Shown here one piece after another: positions 54,792-64,000 of a stretch of 64,000 nucleotides of DNA (the stretch's first letter is position 1; every line of letters begins with the position of its first letter). The stretch is from assembly GCA_023055355.1 (NCBI GenBank), contig JALJCS010000009.1, forward strand, positions 46,592,501-46,656,500. Reading direction: 5' to 3'. Both the position numbers and the translations under genes were made by a program. Source of the DNA: Agelaius tricolor (lineage: Eukaryota > Chordata > Aves > Passeriformes > Icteridae). A model generated the notes under the pieces. The model was not told the DNA's origin and made no database searches. It worked only from the letters and a program-made list of their open reading frames with translations.

Positions 54792-54800
54792 GGTTACCTT
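54792..54800 (-). other. EPHA3: 5' splice site of EPHA3 intron 3
   Basis: The minus strand reads TGC CAA G then GTAACC. The GT at 54796-54797 follows AAG and gives a good donor (AAG/GTAACC). The exon therefore leaves one base, G, for the next codon, which in other Eph receptors is the Ala or Gly that begins the cysteine-rich exon 4. If the donor is not used, the frame stays open for 30 residues to a stop at 54706. Confidence 0.9.
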
Positions 54801-55458
54801 GGCAGGCAAAGCCTCTCTCCTCATAGCCAGCGTTGCACAAGCACTTCCCGATGGGCACCAGCCACTCTCCCTCCGTGCTGCAGTACATCTTGGGGGGCTC
54901 CTCCTCCTTGGAGTGGTTGACACAGGAGCCCCTCACCTCCACCAGCGACTGGGAGTCCATGGGCACCGTGTCTGGGAACATGGCCAGGTTCTTGACGGTG
55001 AAAGGGCACTTCTTGAAGTAGACCCGCACCGACACTAAGGCAACGCAGGCGCCCACATCCTGGAAAGCCAGGTAGAAGCCCTTCCTGCTGATGGGCCCCA
55101 CCTCACGGATCTCCGTGTTCAGCTTGAGGATTCGGTCGCCGAGGTCCATCTGGGTGAAGCTCTCGTCGGCCGCGATGGTGTCGATCTTTGTAAACTGGTG
55201 CTCCTTGAACTTGACCGAGTGGTCGTCGTCAGACTCCATGTAGTAGAGGTTGAAGGTCTCTTTGCAGGTGCCCAGCACCAGGGGGATGCTGTTGCAGTCC
55301 CTTAGGGTGAACTTGAGCTCCACGTAGATCTTCTGAGCCGAGTTGCGCGGGATCCAGTTCGTCCGCAGCCAATTGTTCTGGCTGTGATCCATGACATTGC
55401 ACACTTGGTAAGTTCTGATCGGAGTGTAATGCTCGTCAACACCGCTGATCTCTTCCCA
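54798..55458 (-). CDS. EPHA3: EPHA3 internal exon (exon 3): ephrin-binding domain
   Basis: This exon codes 220 residues plus one base of EPH receptor A3, a membrane receptor tyrosine kinase that binds GPI-anchored ephrin-A ligands on neighbouring cells and guides axons and cell sorting. Reading begins at Trp ([11 protein letters not shown]) and ends GFACQ plus one G; by the human numbering I remember this is residues 52-271. The first ~155 residues are the jelly-roll ligand-binding domain, with motifs [40 protein letters not shown] and [20 protein letters not shown]. Cysteines at exon residues 20/138 and 55/65 match the two conserved disulfides. The rest opens the cysteine-rich region (Cys 179, 193, 206, 208, 219). 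A sequon, NHS at residue 181, falls at the known Asn232 glycosylation position. EPHA3 fits better than EPHA4 or EPHA5 because of [18 protein letters not shown] and [11 protein letters not shown] count about ten differences from human. The length of 661 nt and the phase 0 to phase 1 frame match Eph exon 3. Confidence 0.96.
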
Positions 55459-55500
55459 CTGGATTAACAAAATAAAAAAAAGAAGAAAAGAAAATGCTTT
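55459..55500 (-). other. EPHA3: 3' splice site and polypyrimidine tract of EPHA3 intron 2
   Basis: On the minus strand the intron ends in a T-rich tract (TTTTCTTTTCTTC followed by eight or more T) and then TTAATCCAG, directly before the TGG codon that starts the exon. The AG occupies 55459-55460. This places the exon start at 55458, matching the phase 0 boundary expected before the conserved Trp. No single branch point stands out. Confidence 0.9.
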
Positions 55501-56293
55501 TAGATTAATTATTATACCAACAAAAATAATGTTTAGACCAAAAGCTGTGAAAAAGCAAAAAAGAACTTTGCTTGGGCATCACTATAAAATAAACAACAAG
55601 GTCTGGTTGAACCTCCTCTTACTTTTTTCTAAATAAAAACTAAAAATGTCTTAAATGATCACAGAATTCCCCATTAATAAGTCAGTTTTTACCAAGTTAC
55701 TTCAAGGTGGATGAAAGAGATGCTATAGCTAGTTTGCATTACTAAAAACCTGTGATTTCCTAAACAATAAGCAGTGCTGTCCTTTCACCCACAATTCCAC
55801 GCCTTTACAACAGCTACACTCACCTCAAATGGAGGAGATCCTCAAGGACAACACACATTTGCACTGTTAGAACCAGCTTTATTTCTAAGATTAAACAAAA
55901 GCCAATGGCTCCAATTGAAATTTCATACAGTCACAATAAAATATTACATTTTTATATTCATTCAAAGCATGACAATTGATTTTCCTTGGGATAAATGTAC
56001 TCTGGACAAGCAATAACTCTGGAAACTGGGTTGAGCTGGACTAAGACATACAACCAATTTACCATATCTTTATTAGTTGGTTCTTCAGTGGACTACATAG
56101 GCTGTGACACTGGAATGATTTTGGAAGAACACAGGGTTGTGATTTGTTTTTACAGCAGTCCTCAGCTGACAAACTCTCTTGACCCAAAACATGAAGGAAG
56201 GGGCTTCCTACTTGTGAATTAGTCACATACCAGTCCTACCTGGTGTCCAAAGTCACACTTGCCAAAGAGGAATATTTACCAATCACAGGAGGG

Positions 56294-56350
56294 AAAAAAA
56301 AACAAACAAAAAAAAAAAACCAAAACAAAAACAAAAAAACCAACAAAAAC
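56294..56350. repeat. 57-base tract of only A and C
   Basis: Long A runs broken by single or double C, in the form AAACAAACAAAA then CCAAAACAAAAACA, with no G or T. It lies in intron 2, about 0.8 kb upstream of the exon. Confidence 0.92.
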
Positions 56351-59300
56351 TGAAGAATCGATGTCAGAAATCACTGCCACTCCCGAGGAAGGGAGACAAA
56401 GAAGAATTTCTACCAGAAAAACATCTTCCCTCAAAACTCAAGTCATATCAATTTTCTATTTAAGATCTCAGTCTAATAATTACTTGTTTTACATAAGCAC
56501 CTTTTGTTACAGGACTTTAGTGTAGTGCAGACAGTAGGAGAGGAAAGAACTATTCCCACTATAAAGACAAAAACCATGGTGCAGAAGTGCTTACAGTTTC
56601 TTGGGTTTACAATGCGTGTATATCACATACATATACAAAGAAAGGAAAAAGAAACATGGACATATCAGAGTAGCATCTGAGAGTTCTCAGTCTCAAGCCA
56701 CTAATTTAAGGAAGTTTTGATCTGACTAAGAGCTGGTCTGCACAATGAAATTGTCCACACAGTAATGAAGATGTGATTTTAAGCCATGTCATTAAACCAG
56801 CAGATAAAAGCAGTGTAAATACTCTTTCCTTTAATTGAAACAGAGTTTACTGCAATTCACTTTACAGACCTGACTATACACAAGTTTTATCTCTTCCTGA
56901 CTAGTTCAACAGAGTTTAAAACACAATCTTGGATGTGTCTACAGCAACTGATATGCTGCAGCATGCCATAACAGAATCTACTTCCAAAAAGAGCCAGCAG
57001 TGCAGGGACTTTTTAAATCAAAATTACCACACGGGAGCCTATGGCCACTTGAGAGCTTGGCACCAGCCACACATGGATGAGCTGCTGCCTGCAGAAGAGG
57101 CAGCTGGACCCTGGCTCCCAGCCTCTGCCAGCTTCCCAAAACCGAGTGAAGGACCCTCCTCTGACAGATGTCCTTGCACAAGCACAGGCCCTGAGCCAAC
57201 GATCCAACCCTGCCTCAAAGAGCCATAATTGCCTCCAGTGAAGCTGGATGCACTGATTTATCTGCAACACTTACCTGGACAAATAAATACTGAGTAACAA
57301 CACCTGGATGAAACTAGATAGGATTAGATAATGAAACCAAATTTCACAGATATTAAAGCAGCTTGCACTGATTCAGAAGTCATTCAGTGGTTATCATTTC
57401 CATATAATTTCCAATCAGTTCTATTTTAAATGTCCAGAGGGAGATAGAGCCAAAACCAGGAACTGGCACAGTTTAAAACATCTCCATAGCAAGATGTTAG
57501 TTTTCTGAACAAGTCTCATGATAAATTTTTTTGCCAGAAGCTTCTTATCCAACAGACTTTTGAATGTAGATATAGGACTTGCATAACAAAGGCAGTATCA
57601 CTACTATGTTCTTCATCCAGAAGTTTCAATTAATAATTTAATGCAATTATAATTTCAGCAATTTTCAATGAAGATCAAATTGCCTGGAAGTTTGTGTTAG
57701 TCTACTTACATAAACAACAAAATTTTAGATCTATCATTTAATACTACAGCATTGCTGAAGGGAAATGCCACTCTCTCAGTGCTAATTTGATTAAAATACT
57801 TTAACAGTTATAAAACTGTGGAGTTTGTACCTATTTCATTTGAAAAAGATTAAATAACTCACCAAAACTACAGGAAGAGCATTCAAATCCCAACATGTAC
57901 AACATTTGAGTACATTTGGGAATTCAATAATTAACATTATCAAAGTAAAAAACAAGCAGTACATTTGCATTGCTCATACATTGCAACTCTTCCCAGTAAA
58001 CCTCTGTATTGCCATTTTAAGGGATCTTAATGGTAAACAGATAATCAAGAACACTGAGGGTTTTTTACTAAGTAAGGTTTCTCAAACACCTGTATTCATA
58101 TTTGTTTTAATTTTATTTTGGTACTTGCAATTCATGTGTTCAACTTGCTCTGCAAAGTTATAGTAGTTACAAAACTTCTTTTAAAAAAATTTTTAAAAAA
58201 CAAATAGAGAGAAATTCTCATTCCAGGGATGAAATTAAGCAGGGAATATAATAAAACAGATGAACAGGGGAGAGAAAATCCAACAAAAGACTTGTGGGTC
58301 AGGATAAGGAGAGGGAGAGATCACTCACCTGTTACTACCATGGACAAAACAAACCCAACCTAGGGACATTGGCCTAATTTATTATCAACCAAATGACACT
58401 AAAGTGACAAATAAAAACTAAATCTTAAGCAGCTCTGATCCATGGAGCATTACACTTCAGAGGTGTCCCAGCTGGAATTTCTTTCTTTCAATACTGTACA
58501 AAACAAATGGATATTTATCAGTCTTGGCTATTGTTAGAGAGGAAATTAATAGGCAAGTCCTAAATTCTGGAATGATGAAATGACAGGACTATCCTCCTCC
58601 AAGCCCAATAGGAATGATAAATTCAAAATTTTATAGGAAGATGTTTATAAAAAAGTGTCAGGGACTCCATGACAGAATGAAGTGGGCCACAATTTCTGAA
58701 TTCATATTATTACACAGTATTTATGTCATATTCCCCTGATGCCTTCAGGCACTTTCAATACTTTTGAAGCGTTTCCAGAAGTGCCATAGCACCACTCCCT
58801 TCCCAGCATGTAATCTGGCTTTTGGAAAATGTTCTTTTGTTGGCTTTTCACTTTTTTAAATCTTCTTTGGATATTGTTAATGACAGGAAACAAGAGATTG
58901 CTTTCAGTGGTGGAGAAAAACCTCCAGATCCCCAGTGAGAGGGTCTAACTCATGTCTCTGAGTGACAAAGTTGGGCCAAAAAGGATTTTCTTTTCCAAGA
59001 TCTGGCACTGTGCTGGACTTAAGGCTTTAGTTTATTTCTTGCAATTTCTTTACAAAAGGAAATGTACAGAAGTGAATGTAGGACGTTTCTAGGATGTCAT
59101 GAGAAGCCTCAATGAAAAGCTCCCTCTCAATATAGGAATCTAGGACATGAGTGATCTCAATTCTTTCATCCTGCCTGTGACATCATTTTTTGTGTCTTTT
59201 TATTCATCATAATTAAAAAAAAATCTGAATTACAATAAGAAACAGAGGGATATTTTGTGATTTACAATACAACATATATGCAACTGTGTGATTGCAAAAC

Positions 59301-62300
59301 AACCCCCATTTTTCAGTCAGCATCATGTTGCTATAAAACTCTTTAACTACAAAGTATAAAACTCCAAATTGAGATGAGCATTAGAATAGTTCAAGTCTAA
59401 ATAAAAAAAGAACTTCCCCACATGCTGTTTAAAAGCTTAACAAAATAGTAGCAGGATGGAAGAGCTCTGAAAGGTTGCTATTAACAAAAACCCTGTGATG
59501 ACCATATTATAGGAGAATGCATTCCAGGGCAGCTCATCAGTATGGAAACTTTCCTCATAACATCACCAAAGATGCTGATTCAAGGCCCACAAATACCAAC
59601 CAACTGAGATCAGAGGACAGAGAATGATCTGATTTGGGATTTTAAGAAACTTTAAAAGTACCATGGAAATTTTTTTTTCTGCATTTGACATTCAAAAATC
59701 AATGAAATTACCTCAGGCCACTGGCTCTAGCCAGAGGTTTTCAGTTTTTTCTAAGCTGTAAATGGAAGAATAAATTGCATTGCAAGAGTTTTCTGATTAA
59801 GTTATACACACAGTGAAATTATCATTTCCATCACATAAACCTTCATAAGACACAGACTGTGGTACACTCATAGCTTCAACCTAAAACTTGGGTTTCTTCA
59901 TAGCTAAGCAAAAGAGTTTCAGAATTACTACCAAGACAAAATATTAATATCTTATCTGTTGAGTGCTCAGGTGACATGAGAAACTCATTTAGAGTATCCA
60001 GATACTAAACTTCCCCAAGAAAAACTGAGGTCTAGCATTTTACCATACACCTAGCCCCAAATTTATCCCAAATTATCCAAACCAGTCAGATCTGTGTTCC
60101 ATGCAGTTATGCTTCTGAGCTTTTAAAGAATTGTGAAATAAAATAAAATAAATATTATAATAAATAACTGTCTTACATAAGCTAAGCACACATAAACAAT
60201 ATTGAGAAAGCAAGAGTGCATACCTTATCATGGGAATACTCAACTAATAATCAAACCAAATTGCAGAAAGATGAGGAAAACCATCTTTTCTCCCCCATCT
60301 CTACTTGGCAGAGAGAAGAGTACTTCATCATCAAATTTGTAAGGACAGCTGATTCTCACCCATCAGCGAGCAAAAGCCTCTTAATCACAGTGAGGTAAAA
60401 AGGTCACCACAAGGAGGAAAACATCTGACTTCCTAACAGACATCTGAATCCAGCATTCAAACACCCCTTCAGAGCTTGGACAAGAAAAGCATTTACAGCT
60501 TCATTATTTTTGTTTTTCCCTAAGCTATATATCTCCTGGAGAAGGAGGTTTTAATCTTATTTCTCTCACAGGTTAAGCAGATTTTCTGCAAAGTTCTCAG
60601 AACAACAGTCCCTATGGCTCAAATCTGTAGTGAACAATAATTTTTTTATAAAAGAACCTTTCTCCACAGGCACTGAATAAACTGGGTAAGATTCAGCCTC
60701 TAAGTGTGGCTGTTTCAGAGATGGAAATGTATCCAAGATAGATCTCACACATCTGTGGATGTGGCAGTCTGAAGAAAAAAAGTGTCTTCAAGGAATTATT
60801 TCACACAATGTTAGTTAGGACATTTAGCTCATAACAATCAGCTCCTGTAAATTTTCAATACTAACACAAATAAAAACTATCAGGCTGTCCATCACCATCC
60901 TCTGCTTCACCTAAAGCACTACTCAGCACCAAAAACTGGATGTAGCCACCCACACAGGCAATGATTACAAAGAAATAATCAGGACACAGTCAATAAAAAG
61001 TGGGAAGAATCCACTTCTCCAAACTGTTTGCTGGGTACCTAAACAGGAATATATCCTTCACCCACATTTATGCCTCAGTTTTCTAACAAATAGATTAGGA
61101 ACAAATTAATAGTGGGGTGATATTTTTGTTACTATTTTAGCTATTTCTAGAACCATAACAATGATGCCTGTATTAAAAAAAATAAAAATCAAATAATAAG
61201 CAAATGCTTTCAAAAGCATCAGCAAGCAGGATTTTTTTAAAAATGAAATCATTACTTAAATGGGAAAACAACACCACAACAGAGAAAGTGAAAAACACCT
61301 GTGGCACAAGAACACTTAAAAATTCACATTTGAAAAGCCCCCGCAGTTTCTTGTTTTGGATTTGCCAGCAAAACACATAAACAAAAAAAATATTTACATC
61401 AAAATGCACAAAACAGGTGCATAATATAGCATTTCCCTGCTAGCCAGTCTTTCAGAACAATGTATTTTTACACAATGCCATTTCCTAGAGAAATCCCAAA
61501 CCACCCCATGTTCTCCTATTGTCATTAACACAACACTCAATGGAAGTGAAATTCAGTAGTGTTGTGCTGAATGTAACTGTAAAAAGCACCAGCTGGCTAT
61601 ATTAGAAATGGCAACCTTCCAGGTCTCAAATGTCTTATTTATATACAATGGAATCCTTCCAGCTGTTTAATATTTAGGGCTAATAAATATAATTGGCAGT
61701 ACTACTGCACAAGGGCAAGGAACACAAATCCATATAAAACTACTTCCCAACAGAAAATCTCATTTGTTCTTAGATGATTAAACCAAAGAGGGATACAGAG
61801 TTCTGAGCAAATTTTACATAGCATACTTTTTTTTTCCCCTTTAATCCAAACAGTATTTGCTTGTTTTCTAAGTGCAAATCTGAACAGAAAAAAACAAAAA
61901 AAGGCAAACCAGGCATCCTTACTCCAGCTGCTCCTGGAGCAACATGTCCTTCAACCAGTGCCTTGCACAGGCCATGAATAAAGATAAATTGGCAATGTAG
62001 AAAGACAAGAAACAGCAATGTTGGATCCAGAACACAGTCACACCACACCAGCCAGTCCAGAGGTGAGACATTCCCAATTTTGTGCAGGACAATTTTACCC
62101 CTCTTGCAGGAGCAGATTAACCCCTTACTGAGCAGGAGGTGAGCACAACACAGCTGAGATTGGAAATGTAAAGTTGTATGCTGTAAAGTTTGTGTCCCTA
62201 TTTCCAGCTTTGCAGCAGATTTGATGATGGCAAAGCCACCCCAGCATGGTGTCACCCCAAAGTGACACTGCAAAGGTTCCTGCTGAGTGGAGCACTCTCC

Positions 62301-62751
62301 CTCCAGCTCCAGAGGATCTCCAATTCCAAGGAGCTGGGTTTTTACACAGCCATCTTAGTGGAAAAACTGAGGAGAAGTTCCAGGATCTCTGGCCTCCAAC
62401 ACAATAAAAGCTTTAAGATCTCAACACTGGATGTAATCCTGCACATAAAGGCAAGAACTGTGACTCTGCCCCTTTTAAAGACCTTGATTCCACAGAAATC
62501 TTCAACTCCCAGGCACAACCCAGATGGGGACCTAATCTAGAAATGGAAACCTTTAATTTGGGTGAGTGACAGATAGCTAATGCTTCATAGCTTCATGTGA
62601 GGCAACAATTTAATCTGAAAACTCAAACAACTTCCATGACAGCTGGAGCCCACAATCAATCCCATAAAAGGCTGCTCAGAGTAATTACCATAATTTAAAG
62701 GTATTTGGGATATTTTGGTTTTAACTTTGCTCAAATGGCAATGTTCTTTTT

Positions 62752-62791
62752 ATATAATTTATAAAGGATATACTATCCTTATACTTTATAT
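62752..62791. repeat. Imperfect AT-rich hairpin
   Basis: The left arm ATATAATTTATAAAGGATA and the right arm TATCCTTATACTTTATAT pair imperfectly around TAC. The closing ten bases, apart from one bulge, are complementary. No downstream T run or gene end gives it a role. Confidence 0.7.
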
Positions 62792-63920
62792 GTGTTCTCC
62801 TTATCTCTATTTGTATCTTTTCAGCTGGGCAATTATACATTTACATATCTCCATGTTTCCATCTTTAGAATAATTTCTTAATAACTACTTGAGGAGGCTT
62901 CCTTTTCATTCATGAGTTTATCCTTTCATTGAAAATTGCATTCTTCAGTAGAGGCGTTTAAATTATACTATGATATTCTTCTGAGTTGTCAATAAAATAC
63001 ATTTTTCCTTCTGAAGTTGCCTCTTTATTCTTGTAGAGGGCAACACACCTAAAAGAAAACAGCATCTGAAATCCTGTCTCAGCCATCACACCTCCCCTTT
63101 AATGACAGCAAGCCAAAAATAGTTATGAATATAACTGAAAAGCATAATATTTATATTGTTTCCTCCAATCTCTTGCTTGGGAAGTACTGCAAAAAAAGGC
63201 AATAAATAAAAATAGCACACGTACTACTTTTTAAATATAGCTATCATATAGGGTCTTGAAAATTAAACACATGCTAAAATCAGACAAGAGTCATTATGTT
63301 TAAAAGGCTAAGTTAAAAATACCTCCAAAAAGGTAATTATTCTTTTGTCAACTGCTGAGTCAAAAGAGAGATGGTAATTATTATATTTTTACTGTAACTC
63401 TATGGAAATTAATTTCCTCACCATACAATTAGGAAAAGTTAGTTCTGTGCACATATTTCCAGTTATTCTAATTGAAAAATATGTTTAATACAGGAACTCA
63501 TCTTTCATTGGCATTTCATATTTTCTAAAGATAAATTTGTTTCAGTTGAACAAGAGGAAAGTAATTAGACTGGGAATTCTGGAGATGGTCCAGATATCTT
63601 CTCAACCTCTGGCTGAGACACTCTTGATTTCTCAAGGCTCTAAAACATTATTAAACAATTACTTTTCCTGTGTCAGGCTAGGGATGAGAGAAGAACTCAT
63701 GCCTAATTTAATATGAGATAAATAAACAGAAGTAACTCAACCAGGATTTTAACCAAAGATTCCTGAGGAGCAATGGCATTAGCTGATGTTCACAGTTCTA
63801 CAGTGTAGCAGTAAATTGGAGATACATCGTTTTCTAAAATTTCTGTTTGTTACTTGATAAATTGTCCACACTGAGAACTACAAAAAAGCATGCCACAAAA
63901 ATATGTAGTTTTACCTGTAG

Positions 63921-63946
63921 AAACAAAACAAAACAAAAAAACCCAA
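63921..63946. repeat. (CAAAA)n-like tract
   Basis: Imperfect CAAAA units ending in a run of A and CCC. A further A/C-rich piece (CAACCAACCATTAAAAAACC) follows at about 63950-63972. Confidence 0.85.
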
Positions 63947-64000
63947 AGTCAACCAACCATTAAAAAACCCCAAAAGTTATTCACACTTTTACAGATTTCA

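Larger units (their letters stand above)
1..54797 (-). other. EPHA3: EPHA3 intron 3 (partial, runs off the left edge)
   Basis: This is everything downstream of the exon in the gene's direction. It is AT-rich, nearly free of CpG, and full of stop codons on both strands. The longest open frames (180 codons at 20187-20729 minus, 160 at 48231-48713 minus, 141 at 23307-23732 plus) resemble no family I know and look like chance. I looked for the cysteine-rich exon 4 (motifs like CRPGFY and CRCENNYFRA) on the minus strand and did not find it, so the intron continues past position 1. Within it I see only the CR1 fragments, microsatellites, two-letter tracts and small repeats listed separately. Long unlisted stretches (1-9330, 10198-18837, 24000-32600, 32724-42100, 44555-50680 and 50861-54791) show no gene, RNA or mobile element that I can support. 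Confidence 0.85.
55459..64000 (-). other. EPHA3: EPHA3 intron 2 (partial, runs off the right edge)
   Basis: This is the sequence upstream of the exon in the gene's direction. The short exon 2 expected here (about 65 bp, coding a segment like NLLDSKTIQGELGW) was not seen, so the intron probably continues beyond 64000. The content is AT-rich with many stops. I note two A-rich tracts with C (56294-56350 and 63921-63946) and an imperfect AT-rich hairpin at 62752-62791. The longest open frames (167 codons at 61770-62273 minus, 116 codons at 62190-62540 plus) are unrecognised, overlap each other on opposite strands and are probably not genes. Confidence 0.8.

Noticed and set aside
1..54797. Search for EPHA3 exon 4 downstream of the exon
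   Set aside because: A similarity near 43680-43695 (AAGTAATTATTGCACAG) was checked against the expected cysteine-rich exon and does not continue as coding sequence; nothing else matched.
54775..55038. Plus-strand open frame of 87 codons opposite the EPHA3 exon
   Set aside because: It is the antisense shadow of a conserved, GC-rich coding exon; the minus-strand reading gives clear EPHA3 protein and proper splice sites.
56929..57228. Plus-strand open frame of 99 codons in a locally GC-richer patch
   Set aside because: Frames are open on both strands, there is no domain, and the patch is only mildly GC-rich.
61770..62273. Minus-strand open frame of 167 codons
   Set aside because: It overlaps a plus-strand frame of 116 codons, resembles no known protein and includes low-complexity T runs; most likely chance.
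55459..64000. Search for EPHA3 exon 2 upstream of the exon
   Set aside because: No segment resembling the conserved exon 2 peptide with splice sites was found on the minus strand; with only ~65 bp to find by eye, a miss is possible.

Overview
The window looks like a vertebrate nuclear genome, most likely a bird. It is AT-rich, poor in CpG, and contains only one exon with real coding signal. Three insertions clearly resemble the 3' part of the avian LINE family CR1, and a fourth, older one is probable. Long tracts made only of A and C (or G and T on the other strand) recur, as is often seen in songbirds. A songbird is plausible but not proven. There is no bacterial, phage or organellar gene content, no CRISPR array, and no rRNA or tRNA gene that I can recognise.

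The coding unit is one internal exon on the minus strand at 54798-55458 (661 nt). It encodes 220 residues of the receptor tyrosine kinase EPHA3: most of the ephrin-binding domain and the start of the cysteine-rich region. It corresponds to exon 3 of the Eph family gene structure, entered in phase 0 and left in phase 1, with good acceptor and donor sites. Coordinates above 55458 are intron 2 (towards the 5' end of the gene). Coordinates below 54798 are intron 3 (towards the 3' end). I could not find exon 2 or exon 4, so both introns run off the window; at least 54.8 kb of intron 3 and 8.5 kb of intron 2 are present. This fits the very large introns known for EPHA3 in other vertebrates.

Layout: 1-9330 is unique AT-rich intron. 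9331-10197 is an inverted repeat whose near-identical arms flank TA/TG microsatellites. 10198-18837 is plain intron with one A/C tract. 18838-19022 is a CR1 fragment. 19023-43178 is plain intron holding a TAAA microsatellite, a 21-bp triple repeat, a 25-T run, an 84-base pure G/T tract, a TC/TA microsatellite and a 71-bp-period duplication. 43179-43515 and 44490-44554 are CR1 fragments, and 50680-50860 is a probable older CR1-like fragment. 54798-55458 is the exon. 55459-64000 is intron 2 with two more A/C tracts.

I found no convincing undescribed biological system. The observations most worth a check are the inverted repeat at 9331-10197, the isolated CpG-dense exon (32 CpG in 661 bp against 1 in the adjoining 700 bp), and the recurring two-letter A/C or G/T tracts. 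All similarity statements come from memory of the families; no database search was run.
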